From assembly GCA_050084515.1 (NCBI GenBank), contig CM114273.1, forward strand, positions 4,402,001 to 4,466,000: a stretch of DNA of 64,000 nt. Reading direction: 5' to 3'. The stretch is from Blasia pusilla (lineage: Eukaryota > Marchantiophyta > Marchantiopsida > Blasiales). Below the pieces are notes generated by a model. It was not told where the DNA came from. It worked only from the letters and a program-made list of their open reading frames with translations, and ran no database searches. Of this stretch, positions 1-12,449 are shown piece by piece (positions within the stretch are counted from its first letter, which is position 1; each line of letters opens with the position of its first letter). Position numbers and translations under genes: made by a program.

Positions 1-2310
1 GAATCCTTTAAAAAAGTTATGTGGATCATATGTTCACTAAAGAAAGATTATGACTTAAATCTCTTTATTATAACTCATTAAGAGAATCTGAATTGAATTG
101 GGTATCTAGCTCTTCCATAATCCCAAATTATAAAAACTATTTGTATAATTTGTCAAATTTATGGGAATTGCTCTCTAGTTATAAGACTTTTCATTGGGAG
201 TATTTAATGCATTAAAATTATAGCAAAATATCTTATTTGATTTTTGAAAATTTAAACTTTTCCTTATTCGTAGTTAATGCATATATATGTGATCAACCGA
301 ATATTCAAGCGATGGACCGCATGCGCCAAGAGTGGTTTCCTTTCAATACCATCCACACATTCTCATTTTTACAATAGAGTAATAGATATGGAGGAATTAG
401 AACACTTCTTTCAAAACTAAAACCTCAACAAAATGAGGCTCATTTATTAATGGTTTTGACAAAGGTACAATAAATGTAATCTCATAATTTCTCTACACTT
501 CAAATAGTGATTATAACTACTTCCTCTTTACCCTCCTTCCTGAAAGAGCATACCCTTATATTGTATTTGGTAATGAGTATATATTTGTCCCTCACATGCT
601 CCTCCATAGGAAGTGCATATGAGGGACAATCTGTGTAGTCTATGGAGGAAGGTAATGCTCGTCCTCCTTCCGAATGCTAGATTGTGTAGCTCCTTTGGAT
701 AAGACTCGACATCCATGATGATTCCCTTCTGCCAACTTTCACTCCTATGGGCATCCTCCATGAGAATGGAATCCTCGTGTTTTCATTCACTTTCTAGGTC
801 TCCGGGCACATGAGGGCAAGGAAGAGGTCGGGGAGGGATCCACCTTGGGGAAGTCCATGAGTTCTTTGGGAAGGCTACCTTGTCCGGAGAATCCATGGTA
901 GAAGAGAAAAGGAGAAAGGATCTAGTTGCGGTGAAATAGGTGGAGAAGAGGATTAGGATGCTCTCTAAGCCTCACTAAAAGAATGCTTGGGTCAAGTGGA
1001 ATCCCTTAGATTTATAGAGGCTTCATGGAATATGCTCCGAAGGGGATCTAAGAGCTTCTTGCCATAAATACTTTCACTCTTATCTTGGTTGGGAGGTGTG
1101 TGTGACACAAAAGTACATATGACATTTACATCACTCATATGATTTTGCTTGAGATGAGTACAGAATGATTTAGCTAAATTTGGAAATATGACTTTTATCT
1201 TTATGTCAATAAAAAATCCTATACACGGTTGATTCTGGAAGCATACATGCATCCAGATAGGTACACATAAGCATATTATATGTTTGAGAAAGAGTGGTAT
1301 AAGTAACTTCCTGAATCCTAAAGGGTACAGTAATTTCTTGAAGCCTATAAAATGCTCTCGGGATCATTTGAGGTTCTAGTAGAGGTGGAAAGGAAACTTA
1401 GGTGGAAAAATTAATGAAAAGAAGATCTTAGCCAAAAAGAACTACCTCCCAAGCTTCATATTTTTCTCCAAATACTCCAGCCATTCATTGAACTTTGAAA
1501 TGAGTAGCTGTTACGAATAAATTACTATTGAATCTCCACCAAATGATAGTGCTAACTACGAGTTGATATAAGATTGAGTGGTCTAACAACCTCCAAGCAG
1601 ATTGTAATATGCGGAGGTCATTCAAGCTAATAAAATCCGATTCTTTTTAAGCTCTTACAAATCTTAGCTTACTACAAGACATTAACGGATGATAAAAAAT
1701 AATTACCGCAAGTCTATCTATAATTAGATAGACTTGCGGGCGCAATGTATTTCAGTTTGAAGGGTCTAGTCTCTCTGTGGTCGATTGATCTAGATCGATT
1801 GGCCGGGTTTCTACTCGTCACTTAACTATTTGGAGGTCCATTCATTCAGAATACCACGGAAAGAATAATAAGTTTAAGCACTCCTTCTGTCCAATGCGTA
1901 CCGATATACTTCTTCCCCTCTGTCGCGAAGTCTGCAAAAATTTGGAAGGCTCTCGAAGGACCACATTCTTCACTCCCGCACCATTCACATTCTTTTCATT
2001 GCACAAGGTCTTTCGATAGACACTGAGTGACTTCGCTCTGGGCCGATGCCAACTCGTCCGATGAGGAAGTACGTGCCATTGCGTCCATCAGTCCGGAAAT
2101 GTCCATTCGTCCACTGTGGAAGTACGTGGCATTCGACCATGTGAGGTATAGGGCATCCTACCGCATAAACTCCACGTACTGTACTTGTCGATTCCCAGCT
2201 TCCCCGAATTCACACGGACTTCCAGTTGCGCCCTCTCTCACCATTTGAACCCGGGAGGTCACCTCGATCCAGAAGATACTCCATTCATGTACTCGATGAC
2301 AGTCTTACCC
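1..2310. repeat. Left arm of a giant inverted repeat
   Basis: This stretch reappears as its reverse complement at about 2960-5490. Matching landmarks are 313-325 with about 5160, the CATCCATGATGATTCCCTTC block near 710 with its complement near 4615-4635, 1709-1775 with 3480-3556, and 2260-2310 with 2962-3020. The arm is open at the window edge: position 1 pairs with about 5485, so the palindrome probably continues to the left. The outer arm is AT-rich and the inner arm (1850-2310) is GC-richer. No protein domain was recognised in it. It may be a foldback transposon or an inverted segmental duplication. Confidence 0.8.
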
Positions 2311-2319
2311 AGGCGCAAT

Positions 2320-2955
2320 ATGCTTCCGTTCGCAGGCACATGGCCCGAATATAAGGCTTCCGTTCCGACTCGGTTTGAGAGGAGGCGAACGGACCGAGGC
2401 CAGCGGGCGCATAGATCCCCGGTTTTTTCAGACACTCAAGAGGGTCTGATCGGTAGTTTCCAAATATCAGCCGGTTTTTTCCAAATTTTACAAAGAAACT
2501 GCATTTCCCGGTTCAGTTTTTTGCGGAGACTTTGCTGGTCAGATCGGAAATTCTTAAATTTTACCGGCTGACGTTACAAAGAATGCCGGTTCTTGGCGCC
2601 CGTAGCCGAGGGCCCGGCTGGAACGGAGCCCCAACGGAGGGCTCTGTAAGTGAAAGATATAATATTTCTAATATGAATCCTAATGCTAAACTTTAGTTGT
2701 GGTATATAGACGCGGACGAAGCGCGCCAGACTGACATCGCCATCACCGATGTAAGTACAGGGTTTATTCCGCGGGGACTCGGAGGTTCTCCTTTTCCACG
2801 TGAGCTGTATGCGATGACCAGACTGGAGGATGACGTTCAGAGGCATACTTCGCGGGTCCAATCCCTGAGCGATTAGCAGGGAGAGCCCACGCTCTTTGGC
2901 GGAGCTGATCGACGTCAAGTACAGCAAGCTGACCAACGCGTGGAGAGTGACCTCC
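2320..2955. other. Unique spacer (loop) of the giant inverted repeat
   Basis: About 630 bp between the two arms have no inverted partner in the window. A 120-codon open frame lies on the minus strand (2574-2936), but it matches no family I recognise and has no supporting context. If the repeat is a foldback element, this is its central loop. Confidence 0.55.
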
Positions 2956-2959
2956 AGTC

Positions 2960-5490
2960 TTTCATGGAGTCAGAATGTCATCGAGTAAATGAATGGAGTA
3001 TCTTCTGGATCGAGGCGACTTCCCGGGTTCAAATGGTGAGAGAGAAGTCCGTGCAAATTCGGGAAAGCTGGGAAACGACAAGTACAGTACGTGGAGTTTA
3101 TGCAGTAGAATGCCCTATACTTCACATGGTCGAATGCCACATACGGAATTCCACGGCGGACGAATGGAAATGTCCGGGCTGATGGACGCAAATTCGCATA
3201 GACCAATGCCACGTACTTCCACATCGGACGAGTTGGCATCCGAGCAGAGCCAAGTCTCTATCGAAAGAACTTGAGCAATGAACTCAATGTGAATGGTGCG
3301 GGACCGAAGAATCTTCCAAATTTTGCAGCCTTCGCCAAAGAGGGGAAGAAGTATGTCGTTGTGCATCGGAGAGGAGGGGTGCTTAAAGTTATTATTCTTT
3401 TTGTAGTATTCTTTTGAATGAATGCACCTACAAATAGTTAATTCACTAGTGGAAACCCGGCAAGATCAGTCAACCAGAGAAGAGACTAGACCCTTCAAAC
3501 TGAAATACTTTGCACCTGCAAGTCTATCAATTGTATATAGACTTGCCGTAATTAGCTTTACCATCCGTTAGTGTAGGGTAGTAAGCTTGTAATTTTAATA
3601 TCTTAAAAATAATTGGATCTTATTAGCTTGAATGAACTCCATATTACAATCTGTTTGGAGGTTGTTAGACCACTCAATCTTATATCAACTCGTAATTACC
3701 ACCATCATTTGGTTGCCATTCATTAATGATTTATTCCCAATAGCTCCTCATTTAGAAGTTCAATGAATGGCTTGAGTATTTGGAGAAAAATATGAAGCTT
3801 GGAAGGCAGTTCTTTCTGGCTAAGATCTTATTTTCATTAATTTTTCGAGCTATGTTTCCTTTCCACCTCTACTAGAACTATCTGCATTTGCCAAATGAGC
3901 AAATGATCCCGAGAGTATTTTTGAGGCTTCAAGAAGTTACTTACACCATTTCAATAGCCTAACTCCCAAACTTATTTGTGAATTCTTCTTTCCCATAGAT
4001 ATAATAAAGTGCTTATGTGTGTACCCATCTTGATGCATGCACGCTTCTGCACTCCTTTATGTTGAACTTAAAAAATAATATTGAAGAGAATGTAAGACTT
4101 TTTTTATTGACATAAAGATAACGAGTCACATTTCCAAATTTAGCTAATTTAATCTTCAGGCATCTCAAGTTAAAAGTGATGTCCATGCTACATGTCCTTT
4201 TCTGTCAAACACACCTACCAACCAAAATAAGATTGAAAAGATTTATGGCAAGAACGTCTAAGATCCCCTTTCGAGCATATTCCATGAAGCCTCTATAAAA
4301 CTAGGGGATTTCACTTCGTCCAAGAATTCTTGTAGTGAGGTTTCATAGCGTTTCTCCCCTCTCTATCTATTTCCTTTTCTACATCTTTTCTCCTTTTCTC
4401 TTCCACCATGGATTCCGAGTAAGTAGTAGACCCATCGACTGCCCCAAGGTGGATCCTTCCCGAGCTATTCGTGTAGCCCATCAAGTATATCAAGGATTTT
4501 CAACAGAATTATTCGGATTCAGTCGGGAAAAGTAGTAGTAGCGGGCAGTTCTCCTGCATGGTGGGAATGAAAACAGTATTCTCATGAGGATGCCCCAGGA
4601 GTGAAAGCTGGCAGAAGCGGATCATCATGGCTGTAGAGGCTTATCCAAAGGATGGAGATTATCTAGCTAATGATCATGGCGTGGGAGGCTTATCCAAAGG
4701 AGGAGATTATCTAGCTAATGATCATGGCTGTGGAGGCTTATCCAAAGGAGGAGATTATCTAGCTAATGATCATGGCTATGGGGCTTATCCAAAGGAGGGA
4801 GATAATCTAGCGAAGGGTGACAATCGCATTCCCAAGGAGGAAGAGGCACCTCCAACTCTTCAAAGTATTACCTTCCTCCGGATAATATGTTTTTAGGGAC
4901 AGAGAGGCATATGAGGAAAGAGTTAGGCTCTTCTAGGAAGGAGAAATAATCGTTTTTGAAGAGTAAGGAAATTATTAGATTAGAGTCATTGTACTTTGGC
5001 AAAACTATTAATATATGGAAGTAATTTTGTTAGCTATATGAGGTTTTACTTTTGAAAGAAGTGTTCTAATTCCCCATATCTATTACTTTACTAAGGTGTA
5101 TGAAAGCTATGAAAATGAGAATGGGTGGATGGTATTGAAAGTAAACCACTCTTGGCTCATGTGGTCCATGGCTCGAATATTCATTGATCTCATATATATG
5201 CATTCATTACAAATGAGGAAAAGCTTAAATTTTCAAAGTTTGAAATAAGATAATTTGCTATAAGTTTAATGCATAAAATAGTCCCAATCAAAGATCTTAT
5301 AACTAGCATAGCAATTCCATAAATTTAACAAGTTATACGTTGTCAACGTATTTGAGATTTTTGAAGAACTAGATACACAATTTAATTTAGATTCTCTTAA
5401 CGAGTTATAGCATATAGATTTAAGTGAGAATCTTTCTTTATGAACATTTGATTTCCATAACTGTTTTCAGAGGTTCCTGTAACATATGGT
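2960..5490. repeat. Right arm of the giant inverted repeat
   Basis: Reverse complement of 1-2310 with scattered substitutions and small indels. It differs from the left arm by an expanded 48-bp tandem repeat at 4630-4815, which accounts for most of the length difference between the arms. Pieces of this arm recur in direct orientation at 5935-8160 and within 16440-20810, so it is the main repeat family of the left third of the window. The short open frames in it differ between copies and look non-coding. Confidence 0.8.
4630..4815. repeat. 48-bp tandem repeat, about four units
   Basis: Units contain GAGGCTTATCCAAAGGA followed by GATTATCTAGCTAATGATCATG, repeated with a 48-bp period. The last unit is degenerate. 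The corresponding place in the left arm (about 680-730) has only one unit, so the expansion followed formation of the inverted repeat. The period is a multiple of three, so one frame stays open, but the repetitive peptide is probably incidental. Confidence 0.85.
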
Positions 5491-5540
5491 AGGACCTACT
5501 TAAGTGGTCCAAGTTGTTACTCCGGTGCTCATCTAGTCAC

Positions 5541-5885
5541 CTTGGTTCTGAAATTATTTCTTTTCTTGCCTTTGGACCCCAAAATCCGCCTCTTCAAAGG
5601 AGGATATTCTCTTTATGAAGGATAAAGAAATATGTATATATCGTTCCATTCTTGCCACACTATTCAAGACATAAGTATCTTCACCCTAGACTCGTGAGTC
5701 TAGTGGCATTGATCCACCTTGGTTCAGAAATTATTTCTTTTCTTTCAACTTTGACACCCAAAATCCGCCTCTTGAAAGGAGGATATTCTCTATATGAAGG
5801 ATAATGAATATATATATATATCGTTCCACTCTTGCCACACTATTGAAGACAAAAGTATCCTCACCCTAGAATGACGAGTCTAGGG
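5541..5885. repeat. Tandem duplication, about 177-bp unit, two copies
   Basis: Both units (5541-5717 and 5718-5885) begin CTTGGTTC. Each continues through AAAATCCGCCTCTT, GGAGGATATTCTCT and TCGTTCCA and ends near a GAGTCTAG tract. The second unit ends in a short hairpin (CACCCTAGA ... TCTAGGGTG). Related single units occur near 7670-7830 and 18400-18620. Confidence 0.8.
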
Positions 5886-5934
5886 TGAGGATAGGAGAGA
5901 ATTACTAGAAATTGACAAATTATACAACCCATTT

Positions 5935-8160
5935 GGTGGGAATCCATTAATAATTTATTCCTAATAGCTACTCATTTTAAAGTTCAACGAATGGCTTGAC
6001 TATTTGGAGAAAACAAGGAAGCTTGCTAGGTAGTTTTTTTGGGCAAGATATTATTTTCATTAAATTTTCTAGCTAAGTTTCCTTTCCACCTCTACTAGAA
6101 CTAGATTTTCCAAATGATCACAAGAGTATTTTTGAGGCTTCAAGAAGATACTAATACCATTTCAATGGTCTCATTCCCAAACTTATTTGTAAACCACTCT
6201 TTCTCATAGATAAAATAAAGCTTTTGTGTTTACCTATTTGGATGCATGTTTCCGTACTCCTTTATGTTTCAATTAAAAATGATTCGGAAAAGAATAGACC
6301 GTCTATTAGATTTTTTTTACATAAAGATAGCAAGTCACATTTCCCAATTTAGCTAAATCATTCTTTACTCATCTCAAGTTAAAAGTGATGTGAATTTCAT
6401 ATGTCCTATTGGGTCTCACACACCTAACAACCAAGATAAGATTGAAAGTATTTATAGCAAGAAGTTCTTATCCCCTTTGAGCATATTCATGAAGCTCTAT
6501 AAAACTAGGGAATTTTACTTCACCCCCAAGCATTCTTGTAGTGAGGTTTAGAGGGCATTCAAATCCTCTCCTTTCTATCTACTTATGCAAAGCCTGTAAC
6601 CTTCCAGCAAGGAGTAGACCAATCTAGTGCCCCAAGGTGGATCCCATCCCGGATTTTCAAGAGAATTCGTGAAGTCTCCATTTGCCCGGAGTGACTTTTT
6701 GATTTTCCGACTGGAGAGTGTCTTCTTTATTTGTCAAAAAAAATTCATGACGGGTAAATTTTTTTTTTAATTTACTTACAACAACATTAATTCCCTTCAT
6801 GGACTTATATCATCCCAAGATATTTCATTTCTAGTGTTTTCATTCTCACTTTCCCACTATCTCTAGTGGGAAAGTGAGAATGAAACACATGAGGATCCCA
6901 AGGAGCAAATCATGATGGTTGTGGAGGCTTACCCAAAGGACCTGTCTACCTAAAGGTGACAATCGCTTTGGAAGGAGGAAGAGGCACCTGCAGCACCCTA
7001 AAGCATTACCTTCCTTGATAGGAAGTGGAGGGGCATATGAGGGAAGAGGTACTCATACCAAATAGCTCTTCCACGAATAAAAAAGTAGTTATAATCATTA
7101 TTTAAAGTGCCAAGAAATTATTAGATTACATTTATTGTACCTTTGGCAAATCTACGAATATATGAGCCTCCTTTTGTTACCTATATGAGGTTTTACTTTT
7201 GAAAGGAGTGTTGTAAGTCATAAAGATTATAAAAATTAAAATGGGTGGATGTTATTGAAAGTAAAACCACTCTTGGCTCCATGGCTCTAATATTAAGTTG
7301 ATCTCATATGAGGAAATGAGGAAAAGTTTAAATTTTTAAAGTTTGAAATAAGATCTTTTGCTATAAGTTTAATGCATAAAATACTCGATGAAACATCTTA
7401 TAACTAGGAGAGCAATTCCTAGAAATTTGACAAATTACATTTAGGATTTTGGAAGAATTAGATATATAATTTAATCAAGATTCTCTTAATGAATTATAAC
7501 ATTTATATTTAAGTGAGAATCTTTCTTTTATGAACATTTGACTCCCATAACTTTTTAAGGATTCCCATAACATTGGTAGGACGTATCTTCCGTTCTCTAT
7601 CTTAAGTAATGTCCTCAAATAGTTACGTGGTCCACTTATTACTCGAGGTGCTCATCTACTCACCTTGGTTTAGAAATACCAGAAACCAATATATTTCTTA
7701 GGAATCTAAAATCCTCTTCAAAGGAGGATATTCTCTTAATGCTCGACAACGAAGTATGTATAAATTCTTCCATTCTTGTCACAAGTATGGAAGCCATGCG
7801 TATCCTCACCCCTAGACTCGTGAGTCTACAGGTCCACGGTATTGAGCTAGCCGGGAAATTTAAATAGAACACCGGAATAAGGAAAATTCTAAGACTTGTT
7901 GTTCTCTTTCGAGATGGAACATTTCCATCTCCTTCCATGACTTTTTCAGACCTCATAAACTACCCGTAATTTCCGTGGTAGCTTTTCCGTGTGATTCGCT
8001 TTGCAAAGACTAATTTGGTTGTATTCAATTACGACACGTGAAAGTGTTTAATTTTGAGGACTTGGAGTGGTTGACACCACGGTTTTGGCTTACCGGCTAT
8101 CCAAGTGCATTTCCATGTAAGGGTGGTAGGAAACTAGTCTTCAATCAATCCAAACATTGA
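5935..8160. repeat. Direct copy of the inverted-repeat arm
   Basis: Sequence from about 3700 onward restarts here in the same order: the Tattcctaatagc block, the GCATATTCATGAAGC block near 6480, the CTTACCCAAAGGA block near 6930, and the terminal region near 7500. It then runs past the end of the first arm into a segment (7820-8150, ending GGGTGGTAGGAAACTAGTC) that is shared only with about 20460-20800. The copy has lost the 48-bp repeat expansion and has many small indels. No coding capacity was recognised. Confidence 0.7.
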
Positions 8161-11100
8161 CTCAATCACCCCTATGGTGAACGCCGCACCTCAATAGCCC
8201 CTAGTTTTACTAGATTGATATCCCCGTTTTTATGTGATACCTAGATCAGCCCCTAGTAACTGGTAGAGCATCACCTGCCCAACTGGTTCTTATGTGGTGT
8301 TGTCAAGCAAACCCAGGGTGAAGATATGGCATGCATTCCGAACATAATTTATAAGCTAGTAGAAATTGCACTAAAATCTTCCAAGTTTAACATCTTGTGG
8401 GTACTTTGTAGTTCTAAATTGGACTGCATTTAACACAACACTGCCCTACGCCCTCTCTGGATTGAGGACTATGCAAGTAGGGATGCTAGCATCCCGTTGC
8501 AAACTCAAGCTTCTTACTACAACCTCGATAGGAGTGTTCTACAAGAACATACCTACTCCTGTAAAGTGGCAAGATGTGGCAATTCAAGGTGGGGTTGATT
8601 AACCTCAATTTTTTTAGGAGGGGGATTAGTCGATGTTTGACAATCAATCTTCTACAGATTCCATGCATATTTGTCAGACTCAAGATGCACATATCTTTTA
8701 CGTAGTACTTGTACTTGCAACTTAGGCTTCCAGATCCACGTAGCTCACCATCTATGTACTTCACGAGCATTCTTCCACTCATACAATTGGTACAAAAAAA
8801 GTGGCAGAATAGGCCACCATGCACATTTGTCTTATCCCCGTACTTAGTGAAGTACCTTAACTTATCCTCCGGTACTTCACTGGGTCCTTATCCTATGAGC
8901 TTGGACACCATTATCTCTTACAAGTTTGCCGTCCGTACAAGATAAAGAGTTGTCTCATGTGTTCTGGTTCAGATAAGGATATCAGGAGAAACTTTTGACT
9001 ATCTATGGAGGAATAGTGGAGTTGTCCCAACCGTATCGAGGTTTGGAAATAGATAATCATTAGAGTTTTAAGTGGCTCAAAGGTCTTACACTTCAAGCCT
9101 CTTATCCTCCAGATCCCAACCCCAAAAAGGAATGTAATCTCTTTCGGATTCTCCAAATCTGAAGCCCAAAAAATCCACCATAGAATCAACGTGGTGGTAG
9201 ACTCACCTAACATGTAGCTTTGCCCAATTTCTTAAAGTTTTACATTTTAATCTCAACTTAAATGCATACTTCGGGTTACTCTCACATAAACCTACCGTAT
9301 AGAATAAACAGCTAAATGGATCTACTCTTTCTCTAAAATCCACTTTTTGAAGAATCCATGATGGAAGAGAAAAGGTTTCATTTGAAAAAACCATACATGG
9401 ATAGAGTGTGGAAAATTGGGCGAATCATTATGGATGTGGAGGCTTGTCCCAGGACCAAGATTATGTACCGAGGGAGAAGTGGTGTCCTTAGCTGAAACGC
9501 GAAGAATTTAGATACATATGGGAAGGTTTAAAATTTCCGTCTTCATTCTATCAGCAAATTCTAGCTTATACAAATGTCTTCGCGGAGATTCATGGTAGTC
9601 GGGGGGTTGTTGTGGCATCCCTGGGACTCAGACACAGAGAGACCCGACAGAAAGAGAGTTGAAAGCTTTAAGAGGCTGAAAGGGTTAAGGGAGAATCGAG
9701 AGGAGCACGATGCGGGAGAGATGATGATCACAAGCTCTTGGCGCAGTACCGGAAAAGGAGACAGGATTGATTGCGCAGCTACCCCTACTCGAGAGCTGTA
9801 CGTCCGGGGAGTTTCGTCCCCGGTAGTATTCAAAGTTCTCTCAGTCCGTGAAACCTATTTGACACAAAATACAAAGATCAGTTGTTTTCAGATAGAGAAG
9901 CGGAAAGTCTAGCTCGTCCGAGTCCCGACGGCCCGCCAGAGAAGTATGACTGTTGCGGGGCTGGGGAGGCATGGAGACACAGCTGCTGGGCTAGTCTCCC
10001 AATTTTCCATGTGACTGATTGAACGCGATCACGACGACGGCTCTCATTGGCACGGATGGATGGATTTCTAAGGTGTGTAGAGATGGCGTAACGATTGAAT
10101 GGAGGAGGCCGGAGACCTCGAGTGAGTGCGGGAAACAGAGAGCATCTTCTGAAGCGAGGCAGCTGCAGATCCCAGGTTTCTGCGGGAAATTGAAAGCTGT
10201 GCACGGCGGAGGCTGAGGCACTGGCAGAAGAGAGGAGAGAGATTCTCGTGATGCTCCTCCCAGAAGACTCAGAAGAACGGGCACAGTGTCGCAGAGGGTT
10301 TCCGACTCCGCCATAGTACGAAATCGATGTACGGGATATCAAACCTGGTTCCATTGACCACCACATCCTGGCCTGTCCGGAAACGTGGTGCAAGCGAGGA
10401 AAGCAGACACCTCTCTTCAGTCTTGACACATGGGCACTGGGAGAAGAAAATCCTGTCATGAGGTAGCATCAACGTGAGTGTGGGAGCCATAGAGCGGTGC
10501 TTTTAATTTGGCCGACATCTCACATTTAGCGAAGTCGAGTGCATTCGTTTCTTCTTTTCCTTAGATGGAGTATAAGTTGAAGTTTTCGTATCCTACTAGA
10601 CGGACTGTCAAACCGCTGGATCACACCACTAAATTAAATGCAACGAAGTCAGTGAGATGCAAGGTGTGTAAGTAGCAAAAGAGTGGCAAATGAAAGGAAG
10701 TGTTTTTAAAATCATTTCGTGGTTGGTTCGTACGATCTTGTGTATTTTGAAGGCTACCCATTTGAAATTTATCTCCTTGAGAAGCTATTGAAAATAAATA
10801 AATAAACAACCTTCAACCTTACCATTCCCAGAAGCATGTATACACTACTCGGTTTGAGTTTTTTCTCCAGTTTATCATCGCAGTTCTCAGTCTATAACCT
10901 CCTACTATCCCTTATGGACCTCCCTCATAATTCCTCGTGAAGATGGGGGTACATATGGAAATTCGGAAATATGGGGATGAAAGGAAAAAGATATTGCGTA
11001 GTACATTCCCAACGATTCTATGGTTAAGCAGTATTTCTTGAAGTCGTACCCAATGCGTGTATAATTATGGGGACATCCTCTCAAATTAAATTTTCGATAG

Positions 11101-11448
11101 TGGACTACCACAAGAAAGGCTTCACGCGAAAGCGTGATACCGATGGATCCTCCCGTACTTACTCGTTCGATCATATCGGCAATAAAAGGCGAAGCGAAGA
11201 TGCGACCGAGTAACCGATCCCGCCGGCGTGCCACGTCACGTCCCACTTTTGGGCTTTCTTTGAAAATCCACAACCCTAATTCTGAGCATCTTGACACCTG
11301 GGAGAATATTCTCTCACATAGATTCCTGGGAGGAAGCGCATAAACGTGCGAGGACTGCGGTCTCACTCGCCACTGTTTCCAAAGTGCTGAGTGCTCTACT
11401 TTCGCGAGTTGGGGTGCCGTCGCTGCCATCGACCCACCGATCGAGCGC
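8161..11448. other. Anonymous intergenic sequence
   Basis: Composition changes from AT-rich (8.2-9.5 kb) to GC-richer (9.55-10.5 and 10.9-11.45 kb). Several open frames of 100-190 codons occur on both strands and overlap each other, for example minus 9878-10459 and minus 10905-11450. None shows a recognisable motif or a bias that singles out one frame. No tRNA, tandem array or transposon end was seen. Confidence 0.4.
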
Positions 11449-12060
11449 ATGAAGCAGTCGGGGAAGGCCAGTAGTGGTTCGGTAGAAGCGTTCGAATCGA
11501 GCGGTGATGGAGATCCTCAGCGCGAGGCTGCAGCTGTACAGAGTGACGGCCAGAGCAACAATCCCTCCGGACGCCCTCGCCATGGGCTCCTGACCGAGCT
11601 CCTGGGGTGCAGCAAGTGCTTCCGTCGGTGGTTCCCCAGGACGACCAGCGCCACCGACCAGATCTTGGACGCAGCAGCGAATGTATTTGCTTCGGGCTTC
11701 CCTGCCGACCACCTCTTAAGCGCAGCGACCGCCTCGGCTGTTGGCTCCCCTAGGAGTAGCAGAACGCCCGACCACCCCTTGGGCGCAGGAAACGGTGCTC
11801 CTGAATGCCCAAGCAGCGAGAGTTGGGCTCCGGGTGCTGGAAGTGATGAAGCGTCTGCAGGCGGCGGGAGTGAAAGCGTGGAGGGGCACCGATTTCTTGC
11901 CGTGTCAGCAGCATATCCAACTCGTCCTGTAGTTCTCGACACGGACATGATCCGAGGGATTCAAGTCAGAGCGTACGTCGACTTTCTGGAGCAAGAGCTA
12001 GAGTTTCTCAGGGAGGAATTGCGGGTCGCGAAGACCGTCAATCAAGGCAGCCCTCGTTGA
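11449..12060 (+). CDS. Hypothetical 203-residue protein with C-terminal coiled coil
   Basis: An ATG-started open frame in a GC-rich island. The first 150 residues are low-complexity (Ser, Gly, Ala and Pro rich) with a short Cys/Trp/Arg patch around residues 50-60. The last 35 residues, from VLDTDMIRG to the end, form a heptad-like helix (LEQELEFLREEL), which could be the tail of a leucine zipper or a dimerisation helix. I do not recognise the family. An overlapping minus-strand frame (11517-11948) is also open, so GC content alone may explain it. It could be a single-exon gene, one exon of a larger gene, or spurious. No TATA box or polyadenylation signal was established. Confidence 0.28.
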   Translation: MKQSGKASSGSVEAFESSGDGDPQREAAAVQSDGQSNNPSGRPRHGLLTELLGCSKCFRRWFPRTTSATDQILDAAANVFASGFPADHLLSAATASAVGSPRSSRTPDHPLGAGNGAPECPSSESWAPGAGSDEASAGGGSESVEGHRFLAVSAAYPTRPVVLDTDMIRGIQVRAYVDFLEQELEFLREELRVAKTVNQGSPR

Positions 12061-12361
12061 ATGAGGCTATTCCCTGAGAGAGCGAGGAAGCGCGGACACT
12101 CAGATTCTCCCTGGAGGAAGCTCTTGTGTCACTCTCGGAAATCCCGGAGCTCCAGCATAATGCTTCGTCCGTGGCGAGGGTGCCGTTCCACTTTTACTGA
12201 TATTCGCTGTTAGCCACTTAGCTAGCATCCGGATCTCGTAGCTTTTATTACCATAGTGTCGTGGTTTAGAGGACGAGTAGCAGTCAATGATTTCTCCAGA
12301 CCTGTAACCACAGCTTGATTTCTCCATCGTCTCTCCAGACTTGTGAATCGAGTATGGTGAG

Positions 12362-12449
12362 ATCTCTGGGAGGAATGTTGATACTCCATAGCTCTTGTTC
12401 GAGTTCTCGAACATGAGCTAAGGAGCATCCAACATTCCTCCCAGAGACT
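12362..12449. repeat. Imperfect hairpin, about 40-bp arms
   Basis: The left arm starts ATCTCTGGGAGGAATGTT and the right arm ends AACATTCCTCCCAGAGA. The arms meet at GTTCGAGTTCTCGAAC. A few mismatches occur in the stem. It is a candidate small foldback element or structured RNA. Confidence 0.8.

Noticed and set aside
2574-2936. 120-codon minus-strand frame in the foldback loop, considered as a transposase
   Set aside because: No catalytic or zinc-finger motif, and no similarity recognised.
9878-10459. 193-codon minus-strand frame
   Set aside because: Overlaps other open frames on both strands in GC-richer DNA, with no motif or homology recognised.
10905-11450. 181-codon minus-strand frame
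   Set aside because: No domain, and it spans a sharp composition change; not separable from chance.
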